64,000 nt of DNA from positions 124,001 through 188,000 of the forward strand of contig NZ_JARXVH010000013.1 of assembly GCF_029892565.1 (NCBI RefSeq). Reading direction: 5' to 3'. The notes below the pieces were generated by a model. The model had not been told where the DNA came from and did no database searches. It saw only the letters and a list, made by a program, of their open reading frames with translations. Position 1 is the stretch's first letter. Every line of letters begins with the position of its first letter. This DNA is from Streptomyces pseudovenezuelae. Its GTDB lineage: Bacteria; Actinomycetota; Actinomycetes; Streptomycetales; Streptomycetaceae. Position numbers and translations under genes: made by a program. Positions 1 to 8,488 of this stretch are shown piece after piece.

Positions 1-91
1 GTGGTTCGACGCGGCCGAAGTGGTGCCCCGTGGTGGTGAAGACGTGGTCCAGGTCTCGGTCCCAGGTCTCGGCTGCCTGGTCGGTGATCAC
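1..91 (-). CDS. IS701-type transposase, N-terminal fragment cut by window edge
   Basis: Reading the minus strand from a GTG at 91 gives about 30 residues that run off the left edge. They include an acidic helix (ITDQAAETWDRDLDHVF) and then HHFGRVEP. The combination resembles the start of IS701-family DDE transposases, where an RFGRVEPRRR motif follows the first helix. Only the N-terminus is inside the window, so intactness cannot be judged. The other mobile-element scraps over the next 11 kb fit this reading. Confidence 0.5.
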   Translation of the reverse strand, partial: MITDQAAETWDRDLDHVFTTTGHHFGRVEP

Positions 92-562
92 AACTCGAGG
101 CTTCCGGAGCCCGGGACGACCATGCAGCCCCCTTCGAACTGGCCCTACGCCGCCACAGCACCACCTCAATCGGGGGTGAACCAGATATGTGCCGAATCAC
201 CGGCCTGGCCGGAGCGGACGCCGTCCGGCACGAGCGCACGGTCGAAGCGATGGGCTCCTCGCAAGCCCACCGCGGCACGGAGGGCGCCAAGCACGCCCCC
301 AGCTCGCATGGGAGGGCAGCGCTGGCGATGAACACGCTGCTGATCGTCGACCGGCAGGCGATGCCCGGCCCCTACCTCGACCGCGGCTCCAGGGTGCTGC
401 TGGCCTTCAGCTTCGATCGGACAGGACAGACGCCACTCAGCTCACCCGGTTGGCAAAGGCTCATTGATAGGAACCTTTCAGGTGTATCAGGCCGTGCAGG
501 TTGGTGACATATGGGCCAAAGTCGGTTGAAACGATCAGTGTGAGTCAACATCGCACGCCCAC
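92..562. other. Gene-poor stretch with one enzyme remnant
   Basis: No intact gene is supported here. The only recognisable content is the amidotransferase-like remnant listed separately at 187-410. The remainder has no convincing coding frame or RNA structure. Confidence 0.4.
187..410 (+). pseudogene. Asparagine synthetase-like glutamine amidotransferase, N-terminal remnant
   Basis: The frame begins MCRITGLAGADA and continues with QAHRG and then AALAMNTLLIVDRQAMPG. This matches the layout of class II (Ntn) glutaminase domains of AsnB-like enzymes: catalytic Cys2, a HRGPD loop, then a beta strand ending in IVD. The usual Gly3 is Arg, the HRGPD loop reads HRGTEG, and similarity stops after LLAF, where NGEIYN would be expected. 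No synthetase domain follows. It is best read as a decayed 5' fragment; the assignment rests on motif order only. Confidence 0.35.
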
Positions 563-1294
563 TTACTCGTCGTCGGTAGTGGCGGTCAATTCAACGTCGG
601 TCACGCCGTCATTCTGGAACAGTTCGGAGGTCAACTGCCCAGCGTCGGCGCTGCCCTCCAGCCGCAGCAGCACTTGTGCCGCCGGATCGGTATTGTCCGG
701 CAGGCGGCCGACCTTGACCTCCTGGATACGGAAGCCTCTTCGGGTGCATGTCTCCATCAGCTGGGGCAGCAGTGCCGTGCCGGTGCGGTAGGTCAGCCGT
801 ACCTCGAAGGCCGAGGTGGTGGTGCCGGGGATCAGGCGGGCGGAGAGCAGAGGGTAGCCGCGCACGACGAGGAAGTGTACGGCGGTGACGGCGAGGGCGA
901 GGATCGGCAGGCCACCACCGCAGGCCATGCCGACCGCGCAGGTGAGCCAGATGGTGGCGGCGGTCGTCAGCCCCCGTACCGCGTCACGGCGTACGAAGAT
1001 GAGGCCGCCACCGATGAAGCCGATGCCGGAGACGATCTGGGCCGCCACGCGGGACGGGTCGAAGGAGACGTTGTCCAGGCCGAGGACGTTGGTGAAGCCG
1101 TGCTGGGAGACCTCCATCATCAGTGCGCTGGCGATGCCCACCAGGGTGTGGGTACGCAGACCGGCACTTTTCTGCTGCGCCGCCCGCTCCCAGCCGATCA
1201 GGCTCGACAGCAGCAACGCCAGCCCGAGCTCGGCCAGTTGCCGCGGCCCCTGCCCATTGCTCACGTCCCACAGCGGAACAGCCAACCCCGCCAT
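563..1294 (-). CDS. MgtC/SapB family membrane protein
   Basis: A 243-residue protein with the MgtC/SapB architecture. The first ~145 residues hold several hydrophobic helices with the family segments GWERAAQQKSAGLRTH (about 35-49) and GIGFIGGGLIF (about 90-100). A soluble C-terminal ACT-like region of about 85 residues follows. MgtC proteins sit in the inner membrane and are linked to Mg2+ limitation and control of ATP synthase or phosphate uptake in other bacteria; the role here is inferred. The frame is open well upstream, but the ATG at 1294 is preceded by GAGGGGAG at good spacing, and the upstream extension is low-complexity and overlaps a transposase remnant. Confidence 0.85.
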   Translation of the reverse strand: MAGLAVPLWDVSNGQGPRQLAELGLALLLSSLIGWERAAQQKSAGLRTHTLVGIASALMMEVSQHGFTNVLGLDNVSFDPSRVAAQIVSGIGFIGGGLIFVRRDAVRGLTTAATIWLTCAVGMACGGGLPILALAVTAVHFLVVRGYPLLSARLIPGTTTSAFEVRLTYRTGTALLPQLMETCTRRGFRIQEVKVGRLPDNTDPAAQVLLRLEGSADAGQLTSELFQNDGVTDVELTATTDDE

Positions 1295-1459
1295 ACACAG
1301 CTCCCCTCTGGCTCCGTGCCCTCTGGCATTGCCCCTACCCGTCTGGGAGCGACCATGCCCGTGGTCGGGCTGGTGACTATGGCCATGTGACGGCGTCGGC
1401 GGGAACGGAAACGTTTGGCGCCGGGGAGGCGACCTGCCGCTGGGCCAGGACCACGCCGT

Positions 1460-1530
1460 GGTGGTACGGGAGCCGCGCACGGCCTTGCCATCGACCGCGA
1501 TCAGCAGCCGTTTGACAACAGCATTGGGAA
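1460..1530 (-). pseudogene. ISAs1-type transposase fragment
   Basis: About 24 codons on the minus strand read PNAVVKRLLIAVDGKAVRGS. This resembles the catalytic-core strand of ISAs1/H-repeat transposases (IAVDGKTVRGSR). No flanking transposase sequence survives in frame and no terminal repeats are visible. It lies directly upstream of the mgtC-like gene. Confidence 0.5.
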
Positions 1531-1715
1531 TGCGTCCGCTACTTCGAACACGTCCACAACGAAAAGACCGAGCTTGAACGGGTTTGAGGTTGTCGACGGC
1601 GAAGGCCTGACCAGACGCGGCTTGGTCATCGCCACATCCCTGAAGACAGGTGTGGCGATGACCTGTGGACCCCGAGCCCATTCGATCAGGACCTCGCACT
1701 CACGGCAGCGGTTTG

Positions 1716-2510
1716 TCACCTGATGTCGACGAAGTCGCCCGCGGCCGTGGACGGGCCGGTGGTGGGAGTACCCGTGAAAACGAAGCGGAAGTAGCCGTCG
1801 GTCCTGGCCTTGGTGGTGGTTTTCAACGTGCCCCCGACACCGCTGGTGACGGTTTTGAGCGCGGTGTAGACGGAGCTGCCCTTCTTACGGAACTGCAGCT
1901 GCACCGGCCTGTCCTGGTAGCCGGTGTAGGTGCCGCTCTCCCAGTTGGCGCGGCTCAGCTTCCCGGTGACCGTGATCGTCCTGTCCTTCTTCACCGGCTC
2001 GGGCGAGGCGTTCACCGTCACCTTGGCGTACCGCTTGACGTTCGCCGTGCCGGTGACGTCGGTCTCCGTCCAGTCGTCGCTGGTGTCCTGCGCCCCGGCG
2101 AGCACCTTCCAGGCCCCGGCGAGGCTGTTGTGGTCGAAGTCCCGCACGGCGTCCACAGCGAAGCTCACCCGGCAGGTGGAGGTGGTCGGGTCGGCGGGCG
2201 ACACCACGCATGTTCCCGCCGGTGGGTACAGCGGCAGGATGCCGTCGGCGTCGTCGGTGTTGGGGCCGTGCCACAGGTAGGCCCAGGACGCGGCGACGCC
2301 CTGCGGGTCCCGGGCCGTCCACGTGATCGTGACGGTCTTTCTGGTGGTCAGGCCGAGCACGATGTCCTTGCCTGCGTTGACCACGACGTTCGTGAACGTC
2401 GTGTCGTCGGCAGCGGTCCTGTCCGCCGTTTGAGCGGCAGCCGGAAGTACGGAGGCGGAAAGTGCGGCCGTCATCAGGAAAGTGACGGTGACAGCTGGGC
2501 GCATGCGCAT
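1716..2510 (-). CDS. Secreted protein of unknown function
   Basis: A 264-residue protein. It begins MRMRPAVTVTFLMTAAL with a Sec signal peptide ending near PAAAQ at about residue 27. The mature part is rich in Thr, Val and Lys and looks like two beta-sandwich (Ig-like) modules; the second starts around YAKVTVNASPEPVKKDRTITVTGKL and ends near the C-terminus. Such modules occur in many extracellular Streptomyces proteins of unknown role. The start was chosen at 2510 because GGGGGA lies just upstream; the frame extends to 2576 without a better start. No catalytic motif was recognised. Confidence 0.75.
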   Translation of the reverse strand: MRMRPAVTVTFLMTAALSASVLPAAAQTADRTAADDTTFTNVVVNAGKDIVLGLTTRKTVTITWTARDPQGVAASWAYLWHGPNTDDADGILPLYPPAGTCVVSPADPTTSTCRVSFAVDAVRDFDHNSLAGAWKVLAGAQDTSDDWTETDVTGTANVKRYAKVTVNASPEPVKKDRTITVTGKLSRANWESGTYTGYQDRPVQLQFRKKGSSVYTALKTVTSGVGGTLKTTTKARTDGYFRFVFTGTPTTGPSTAAGDFVDIR

Positions 2511-2904
2511 GGAGTCCCCCTCTGGGACGTTGGGTTTCGTCGCCTCCCCGCGCGACGAAACCTGATGGTGTGTCATCAGTGGCTAGACCTGTGAGAGCCG
2601 GTCCCGGTTGCCCCGTTCTTCGAACCAGTGCACGCATCCGCCTGGCGGGGCGCGATCAGCAACCGTGAGGAACCGGGCTCGCGTTCCGTGCAGTGTGGCC
2701 GGGCTGTGCAACCAGTTGCTGGTGGGTCGCGGTCCACTCCTGCGGCTTTTGTACGAGGTCGTCGCTGATGGTGTGCGGCATGACTCAAGTTGGAGTGCGT
2801 ATTCGAGTTTTTGCGCAAGCGACGGCTCAGCACCCAGGCGTTGGCGTCATGTGCACTCGCGCCAACAAGGCGTGGTGCACCCCCCTCGCACACCAGACGC
2901 ACCT
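2511..2904. other. Intergenic stretch, nothing recognised
   Basis: Several frames are open by GC bias on both strands, but none shows a domain, a ribosome binding site or a plausible start. No repeat or hairpin stands out. Confidence 0.4.
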
Positions 2905-3011
2905 ACGCGGCTCCGGCCTCGGCGAAGGCGCGGGCGGTCACGAGTCCCATCCCGGACGCCGCCCCCCGTAGCGAGCGCCACCTTGTGCTCGAAGTCGTAG
3001 GTCGGGTTCAT
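2905..3011 (-). pseudogene. Short-chain dehydrogenase, frameshifted N-terminal remnant
   Basis: From ATG 3011 the minus strand encodes MNPTYDFEHKVALATGG. A one-base frame change then continues as ASGMGLVTARAFAEAGAA and hits TAG. Joined, this is the Rossmann start of an SDR (KVALVTGGASGMG, TARAFAEAGAAVV). Nothing further of the enzyme follows, so it is a relic of about 105 bp. Confidence 0.6.
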
Positions 3012-3337
3012 GGTGTGCGTCACTGCAATCACCGGCCGGTGCCACGCCGACCAGGCAGGAAAGTGATCCCGTCACCGACCCCTGACACCATCATGAGCGT
3101 CGGCAGGCACCAGGCGTCCACGACGGCCCGAAACCCTCATGTGGCGCAAGACAGCTGGCGGAGCCCCTGCCTGGCCGCGCCGGCAGCGGGGAAGGTCTGG
3201 ACGAGAAGCCGTCGTCCCGATCTTCGAGGATCCGGATTTTGTCGTGGAACTGGCCTCACAGCGGGCAAGCGACTCCTGACGGCAGGGAACGCGCCTTTCA
3301 GCCAGGGCCGGTGCTACCCCGGGCGGCCCAAGTGCGC
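3012..3337. other. Intergenic stretch, nothing recognised
   Basis: The stretch lies between an SDR relic and an IS110 relic and holds no supported gene. It may be further decayed sequence, but no family could be assigned. Confidence 0.35.
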
Positions 3338-3760
3338 TCAGTTCGGCGATGAGGCGTTGCTGTCGTCGTTTGGCTGGTGGGGGTGTTGTTGCCAGTGGTT
3401 GGGTCCGAGGTCCTGGCAGCGAGCATCGTTGGTGAGCATGTGCCACATGGCGATGACGATCTTGTGCATGACCGCGATGAGTGCGCGCTTCTTGTCCACG
3501 CGTCTGATCAGCCGTCGGTAGTGAGCATTGAGATAGGTGCCCTTGGGGCGTGCCGCGGCGGCTGCCGCATCGCCGAGGCCGCCCTTGAGCCAGACGTTGC
3601 CCTGGGTCGTTGCGCCTGAGTAACTCCGGCCCGCTGATTGGTTGTTCCCCGGAGCCACGCCGCTCCAGCTTGCCAGAGCGGCCGCAGCGGGGAACCGAGT
3701 CATGTCGATGCCTGTCTCTGCGATCACAACCTGCGCCAGGCGGGTTGAGATGCCCGGGAC
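3338..3760 (-). pseudogene. IS110-family transposase, C-terminal part
   Basis: The minus strand encodes VPGISTRLAQVVIAETGIDM, then ALASWSGVAPGNNQSAGR, NVWLKGGLGDAAAAAAR, LNAHYRRLIRR and MHKIVIAMWHML. This is the transposase_20 region of IS110/IS116/IS902 enzymes, which contains the helix-hairpin-helix and the conserved C-terminal serine region. The N-terminal DEDD (RuvC-like) domain is absent: upstream the frame stays open but no longer resembles the family. The element is truncated and probably inactive. Confidence 0.8.
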
Positions 3761-3879
3761 AAGAGCTACGTATAGGGCTGGACCTGCATAAACGCCCTCT
3801 TGGTCGTGCCGTTGGAGTGCCCCAAAGCGACAAGTGTGCCGCAGACGTGGGGCCCACCCGGATACACCGAGAGCAACGA

Positions 3880-4455
3880 CTACTTTGCTGGTCCGGGGGT
3901 TTCGTGCTTATAGGCATTGAAGCGCGCCTTCTTCTGACGATTCCCGCACGTGTTCATGTCACACCATCTGCGGGTGCGGCTTTGACTGGTGTCGAAGAAG
4001 GCCGCTTGGCAGGTTGGCGATGCGCACAAGGCCAGTTTTCCGTCTCGTTCGCCTGCGATGATGCTGATCGCGTCGGCGGCGATAACGCCCAGGGCATCCT
4101 CCACGGAGGAAGCCGAGCCAAGTCGCCATTGCCGATTGCCCTCGGGCGTCAAGATAGCCGCGGCCCGACCCCGAGTGCTGCGGTCATTGATGACCTGGAC
4201 AGCAGACACCGGGAGGGGGTCTCGCCGCGCGGCCGCTGTCGCGGCGGCGTGAATCGATTCCCGCAGCTCCCAAGCGCGTTCGAGCTGGGCGGTGGTGCAG
4301 GACTCCACGGCGAGGCCGCTCACCGCCAGCCAGTCGACGAGCCGGTTCGGCGTGGGGATGCGCTCCACAGCGTCGCCATGACGCTCCGACAGAGTCCCCG
4401 TGAAGCTGGTCGCCAGCACCTTGCCGAGCCGGAAGTCAGGGAACCGAGCACTCAT
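3880..4455 (-). CDS. CGNR zinc-finger / ABATE domain regulator
   Basis: A 191-residue protein. The N-terminal ~130 residues form the ABATE domain, assumed to sense stress or bind a ligand (segments TPNRLVDWLA and AQLERAWELRESIHAA). The last 45 residues are the CGNR finger: CASPTCQAAFFDTSQS, then RRWCDMNTCGNRQKKARF, with the four Cys that bind zinc. CGNR proteins are DNA-binding transcription factors. The gene is divergent from an epoxide hydrolase, and repeated 12-bp elements in the shared promoter are candidate binding sites, suggesting control of both genes. The ATG at 4455 follows AAGGTGG. Confidence 0.85.
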   Translation of the reverse strand: MSARFPDFRLGKVLATSFTGTLSERHGDAVERIPTPNRLVDWLAVSGLAVESCTTAQLERAWELRESIHAAATAAARRDPLPVSAVQVINDRSTRGRAAAILTPEGNRQWRLGSASSVEDALGVIAADAISIIAGERDGKLALCASPTCQAAFFDTSQSRTRRWCDMNTCGNRQKKARFNAYKHETPGPAK

Positions 4456-4464
4456 GGAACCACC

Positions 4465-4539
4465 TTAGCTGGTTGCACGCCGGCATCGAGACCTGTTAGA
4501 ACCGTCTTAGCCGGTTCCTGCAGATCCCAAGCCGGTTCC
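4465..4539. promoter_or_regulatory. Three 12-bp repeats in a divergent promoter
   Basis: Three same-orientation copies lie between the CGNR regulator and the epoxide hydrolase: TTAGCTGGTTGC at 4465-4476, TTAGCCGGTTCC at 4507-4518 and CAAGCCGGTTCC at 4528-4539. Partial inverted partners (GGAACCA at 4456, TTAGAACCG at 4497) flank them. The spacing and position suggest an operator, most simply for the CGNR protein. Confidence 0.5.
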
Positions 4540-4559
4540 ACCGATGACCAGGAGGTCTC

Positions 4560-4652
4560 ATGGCCACGCACTGGTGCGTCACCGACGCTGCGGCCGCCAT
4601 TGATCATGGCGTCGTCACCACGTCAGCTCACCTCGGCGAGGGCATCTCATGA
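4560..4652 (+). CDS. 30-codon leader ORF coupled to epoxide hydrolase
   Basis: An ATG at 4560 stands four bases after a perfect AGGAGG. It opens a 30-residue frame (MATHWCVTDAAAAIDHGVV, then TTSAHLGEGIS) that ends in TGA at 4650-4652 and overlaps the epoxide hydrolase ATG as ATGA. It is in a different frame from the hydrolase. The strong ribosome binding site and stop-start overlap suggest translational coupling or a regulatory leader peptide. No domain was recognised, and expression has not been shown. Confidence 0.45.
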   Translation: MATHWCVTDAAAAIDHGVVTTSAHLGEGIS

Positions 4653-5830
4653 CCCTTCAAACCAGCGACGTGCACGCATTCGAAGCCCACGCGACCGACG
4701 CTGACCTCGACGACCTGCGCGCGCGGCTGGCCGCAGCACGGCTGCCGGAAGCTGAGACGGTCTACCGCGCCGCGCCCGACCCGCGCCGATGGGATCAGGG
4801 CGTTCCTCTCGCCGACCTCGTGGACGTCGTGAACTACTGGCGCACCGGGTACAACTGGCGGTCGTTCGAAACGCGCCTCAACCAGATCGGCCAGTACCGC
4901 ACGACCATTGACGATCTGGGAATCCACTTCCTGCACCGCCGATCCACCCGCGCAGACGCCACCCCGCTGATCCTGACGCACGGCTGGCCAGGCAGCATTG
5001 CCGAGTTCACCCATGCAATGGACGAACTGGCTGATCCGAAAAGCGCGGACGCACCAGCGTTCCACGTCGTAGTCCCGTCGCTGCCAGGTTTTGGTCACAG
5101 CGACAAGCCGGCCACCACCGGGTGGGGAACCGAAAAGATCGCGGCCTCCTGGGTGGAACTGATGGGAAGGCTCGGCTACAGCAAGTTCGTAGCCCACGGC
5201 GGCGACTGGGGAGGTGTGATCACCACGATCCTCGGCGGCAGGTTCCCCGAGCACGTCCTCGGCATCCACACAACGGTCGCGCAGGCACCGCCCGGGTTGA
5301 CAACGGACGGGCTGACGGCAGCCGAGCGCAAATGGACCGAGGAGACCCGCAATTTCTGGGGCCACCACGCGGCGTACGCGAAACAGCAGGCGACCCGACC
5401 GCAGACCATCGGCTACTCGCTCGTCGACTCACCAGTCGGGCTTCTCGCCTGGATCCTTGACAAGTTCGCTGAGTGGTCAGATACCGAAGACAGCCCGTTC
5501 GAGACGATCTCCAGAGACAGCGTTCTTGACAATGTCACCCTGTATTGGCTGACGCGGACCGGCGCATCGTCAGCCCGCATTTACTACGAAAGCCACAACT
5601 CGCTCGACCCCGAACTTCGGGTCGACGTCCCGTCAGCAATCAGTGCGTATCCCCGCGACATCGAGAAGTATCCGCGCGCCTGGGCGCAGGAGCGGTTCCG
5701 ACAGATCGTCCGATGGAGGTCGCCCGAAACCGGGGGACATTTCCCGTCGCTGGAGGTTCCCGAGTATTTCGTCAAGGATCTGCAAGAAGGCCTCGCGGCG
5801 GTGCTGGCCGCTGGCGGTAGTCGGTCATGA
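4649..5830 (+). CDS. Epoxide hydrolase, EHN-type alpha/beta hydrolase
   Basis: A 393-residue enzyme with the microsomal-type epoxide hydrolase layout. An N-terminal EHN region (about 8-115, with TGYNWRSFETRLN) precedes an alpha/beta hydrolase fold. HGWPG at 111-115 forms the oxyanion hole, and Asp186 in HGGDWGG is the expected nucleophile. His364 in GGHFPSLEVPEYF completes the triad. The length is normal for the family. It would open epoxides to diols in the cytoplasm; the substrate is unknown. It is divergent from a CGNR regulator and its start overlaps the stop of a short leader ORF, pointing to regulated expression. Confidence 0.92.
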   Translation: MTLQTSDVHAFEAHATDADLDDLRARLAAARLPEAETVYRAAPDPRRWDQGVPLADLVDVVNYWRTGYNWRSFETRLNQIGQYRTTIDDLGIHFLHRRSTRADATPLILTHGWPGSIAEFTHAMDELADPKSADAPAFHVVVPSLPGFGHSDKPATTGWGTEKIAASWVELMGRLGYSKFVAHGGDWGGVITTILGGRFPEHVLGIHTTVAQAPPGLTTDGLTAAERKWTEETRNFWGHHAAYAKQQATRPQTIGYSLVDSPVGLLAWILDKFAEWSDTEDSPFETISRDSVLDNVTLYWLTRTGASSARIYYESHNSLDPELRVDVPSAISAYPRDIEKYPRAWAQERFRQIVRWRSPETGGHFPSLEVPEYFVKDLQEGLAAVLAAGGSRS

Positions 5831-6169
5831 CGTTGCCGACGCCGGCGTGGAGGCGTGAGGCCGGGGGCTGATCACCACTGGCGGTGGGGGGGCCGACGAT
5901 GGTTGTGGTGGTGGAGCCAGACGATGGTCGGTGTGCGCACCGCCGACATCCACGAACCGGTGCCGCCGTCCCTCGCCATCGTCCTGTCCTGCTGGGAGGT
6001 GCACCGGCTGCACCACCGCCACGGAGGGGCGGTCGCAGGGCAGCCGACGGAGGGGTCGATCGGGCTGGCGGCGACGGTGGACGGGCGCTGATCCTGATGC
6101 CGCGAGGACGTAGTACGGGACTCCTGCGCCACTTCCGCGGCGTGGGTCGTAGCCGACCCCGGCTATCTA
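5831..6169. other. Intergenic stretch, no gene seen
   Basis: A 339-bp gap between the convergent ends of the epoxide hydrolase and HutD genes. It contains a G-rich tract around 5880-5930 and overlapping open frames on both strands, but no recognisable protein, start signal or strong terminator hairpin. Confidence 0.4.
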
Positions 6170-6748
6170 CTATCTACCCGCAACTGTGCTGGTGAAGGTG
6201 ACGAGCGCGGCAACGCCGGTCACCTTGAGGGCCTCGTCACGGACGTCGTCGGTGATCAGTGCGCCGTCGAAGCGGTCAAGGACAACGCCGGACCCCTCGA
6301 AAACAGCAGAGCCGTCCAAGACCACCGCGAGCAGCGTCGTCTCCACGGTAGTGGAGACCGCCACCCAGTCGCGCACGATCTCGACGTGCGCGGTGGCCCG
6401 TCCGCGCCGGACCATCACGTTGAAATCGACAAGCGGACCGCCGAGCAGCCGGCAGTCGGTGGTGGCCTCCCCGGAGAAGGGGAAGGGGGCGTACCGCTCG
6501 GCCACGGTGTGCGAGGTGCCTTCGACGGTCAGCACCATGCCGGGGCCGTCGACCAGGGTGATGATCCGGTCGACACCTTCAAAGCGCGAAAACGGACCTG
6601 GCTCGGCCACGTCGGCGAGACTGACCCGCCACACAAAGTCCGACATCCCTGCCTGGCTGGGTGCCGAGGCGACCTCACGGGTCAGCCCGCCCCCGTTCTT
6701 CCACGGCACCGCCGATCGCTCGTCCGCCCTCAGCACGCGCACGGTCAT
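6170..6748 (-). CDS. HutD/Ves family protein
   Basis: A 192-residue cupin-like HutD/Ves protein. The conserved N-terminal motif PWKNGGGLTREVA (about 14-26) is followed by WRVSLADV, GPFSRFEGVDRIITLVDGPG and GGPLVDFNVMVRRG, all in family order. HutD is found with histidine-utilisation genes and may act as a regulator or small-molecule binder; its biochemical role is unsettled. No hut genes are adjacent, so the link is only by family. The ATG at 6748 was chosen over a GTG two codons upstream because GGAG precedes it. It overlaps the stop of a short upstream ORF as ATGA. Confidence 0.88.
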   Translation of the reverse strand: MTVRVLRADERSAVPWKNGGGLTREVASAPSQAGMSDFVWRVSLADVAEPGPFSRFEGVDRIITLVDGPGMVLTVEGTSHTVAERYAPFPFSGEATTDCRLLGGPLVDFNVMVRRGRATAHVEIVRDWVAVSTTVETTLLAVVLDGSAVFEGSGVVLDRFDGALITDDVRDEALKVTGVAALVTFTSTVAGR

Positions 6749-6972
6749 CCCCACTGCTCCTCGTCCCCCGCACCGAGCGCGCTCACCGCGCCTTCTATGA
6801 AGGCCAGTACGTCCGCACTGATCACCTGACCCGGCACCAGCATAAGGAAGCCCAGCAGATAGCGCGTGACGAACCTCGCCAGCACCGTCTCGCGTCCATG
6901 TACGCCCACCGGGCCGGAAGACCCAAGCAACGAGCCCAGCCCGACGGAGGAAGCGGAAGTCTCAGCCAGCAA
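6745..6972 (-). CDS. Short ORF coupled to HutD, unknown
   Basis: A 75-residue frame ends in TGA inside the HutD ATG, giving an ATGA overlap typical of operons. The sequence (LGSLLGSSGPVG, then RYLLGFLMLVPGQV and ADVLAFIEGAVSALGAG) could be one membrane helix plus an amphipathic tail. No family was recognised and there is no clear ribosome binding site. It may be the 3' remnant of a larger gene formerly upstream of hutD. Confidence 0.25.
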   Translation of the reverse strand: MLAETSASSVGLGSLLGSSGPVGVHGRETVLARFVTRYLLGFLMLVPGQVISADVLAFIEGAVSALGAGDEEQWG

Positions 6973-7243
6973 GACTCAGCCCATAGAGGTCTCAGTAGAA
7001 GGCGAGCCTGCCGCGCGCAAACCCGACGAACAGTCAGAACACCCCGAGCGAGCCGCTGTTCTGTAGCGGACAGCGGCCATGAGCCCCCAGCACCACGCAT
7101 CGGGCGGATGGGGCCCTGGCCAAGGCCCGGGCCCCACGTTCACACCCCTACATCTGAGGACGCGACGCCGCTCCAGCCGGACAACTGGTCTCGACCTTCC
7201 TTACCTGCAACGACCGGGAAGCCGACGTCAGTTGGCTACGGGA
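6973..7243. other. Intergenic stretch, nothing recognised
   Basis: No frame with a plausible start or domain was found. It separates the hutD pair from the next minus-strand gene. Confidence 0.35.
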
Positions 7244-7627
7244 TCATTCGAGCTTTCGCCGCTCATCCGGAACGACCGCCCGATGCTCCTGCCCGGATGC
7301 GTGCGGTTTCGCCGGTCGAGCCTCAAGTTCCCGTTGCCTGGCGGTCAGTGCCCTCGCCAGCATCTTCGCCCGGTAGGGGTTCAGCGTGCTGAGGGCCTTC
7401 GCCGCTTCCACGGCCTCGTCCAACAACGCCAGCCGTTGCTCAGGCATCTCCCGCACCAGGGGTGAGCCACTCTCCTCCACCAGGACGTACGCCAGCTTCG
7501 ATCCGTACGCTTCCGGATCGACCTGTGTCAGAAGACGGTAGATCCACAGCCCTTCGGCGCCTCGCACCACCCGCCGGTTGGCACTGAGCAGTCTGACCCT
7601 CGCCAGCACAACCATGTCGTGATCCAT
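7244..7627 (-). CDS. Conserved hypothetical protein
   Basis: A 127-residue soluble protein beginning MDHDMVVLARVRLLSANRR. It is mostly helical, with a central EAVEAAKALSTLNPYRAKML segment and a basic C-terminal tail (RALTARQRELEARPAKPH). The ATG at 7627 was chosen because AAAGGGG stands before it; the frame continues upstream to 7645 without a better start. I know of similar short actinomycete proteins without assigned function, and none of the neighbours suggests a role. Confidence 0.6.
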   Translation of the reverse strand: MDHDMVVLARVRLLSANRRVVRGAEGLWIYRLLTQVDPEAYGSKLAYVLVEESGSPLVREMPEQRLALLDEAVEAAKALSTLNPYRAKMLARALTARQRELEARPAKPHASGQEHRAVVPDERRKLE

Positions 7628-8488
7628 CGATCCCCTTTGTCCCACCCACCCCCCAGCCAGCGCTTGTCACACGGCGAGACAGCACGGCGAACGCACCGGC
7701 AGCCGATGACGGATGCCGGCACGTTGGCCGGAGAGTGGATGATGACGATTCTGAGGGCACGGCACTACCTGCAACAAGACCGAACGGGCGTGCGCTACGT
7801 CCTACCGAAAAGTGCCTCCGATCAGGCATGATGGACCTGACACTCACTCAAGCCTGGTCCGTAGCCCACTCGCCAGGACGCAACGACAACCCCCTGAGCG
7901 CCGATCACGCGCCCCTCGGAGAGCGGGACTGAGGTCAGGTGAGACGTCCCGCCTGTGCCGCGCGCGGTGCCTGAGCCAGCTCATCTCGCACCCCGTGGGC
8001 GTCCGGCAGGAGTTGCAGGGTTGATTGAGGCGTTCCGTTGGCGCCGCCCACGGTGCGGGCCCCCTGACCTACCGTCCCGCCCGCTTGCTGATCCCCCCGA
8101 CGACGGGCGCTGAGCAAGCGAGCGGGATACGGCGGCTTGGCTCCTTGTAGTCGTACTTCAGCTGGCGTCCACGGAGTTGATCGGAGCAGGGGGCCGCCGC
8201 CCGGCCGCCGCAGAAACTGTTCCCGCCCCGGCCAACTGCCGCTTGTCCGCGCCCAGCCGCCAGAATCTCAGTGCCATTCCTCGGTCTGCCGTGGCAGGTT
8301 GGGCGGCATGGACGACGAGACTGACGGTCAAGTACGTCCTAGCCATGAGGCGCCAAAGTGGACGGGGGGCGGCGGAGGGGCGGCGTGTGACGTCCTTGCG
8401 GCAAGAACTGCCGTCGGCTACGCCGACTTTGGCTCGCCTATTTCGCAGGCCCGTACGGGCGAAGTGTCGTCGAGGGGGAATCGAGTTC
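7628..8488. other. 860-bp stretch without a supported gene
   Basis: Open frames exist on both strands through GC bias, including one continuous with the SDR frame downstream. None has a start signal, domain or consistent codon use that I could defend. No mobile-element ends or stable hairpins were noticed. Confidence 0.4.

Noticed and set aside
1294..1699. N-terminal extension of the MgtC frame to 1699
   Set aside because: The extra 135 residues are low-complexity, overlap a transposase scrap, and a good ribosome binding site supports 1294.
3610..4704. A 364-codon plus-strand frame opposite the CGNR gene
   Set aside because: It has no motifs, and the opposite strand carries the zinc-finger protein with correct start signals.
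5870..5940. G-rich tract as a possible quadruplex or origin element
   Set aside because: It lacks regular G-run spacing and any DnaA-box-like sequence.
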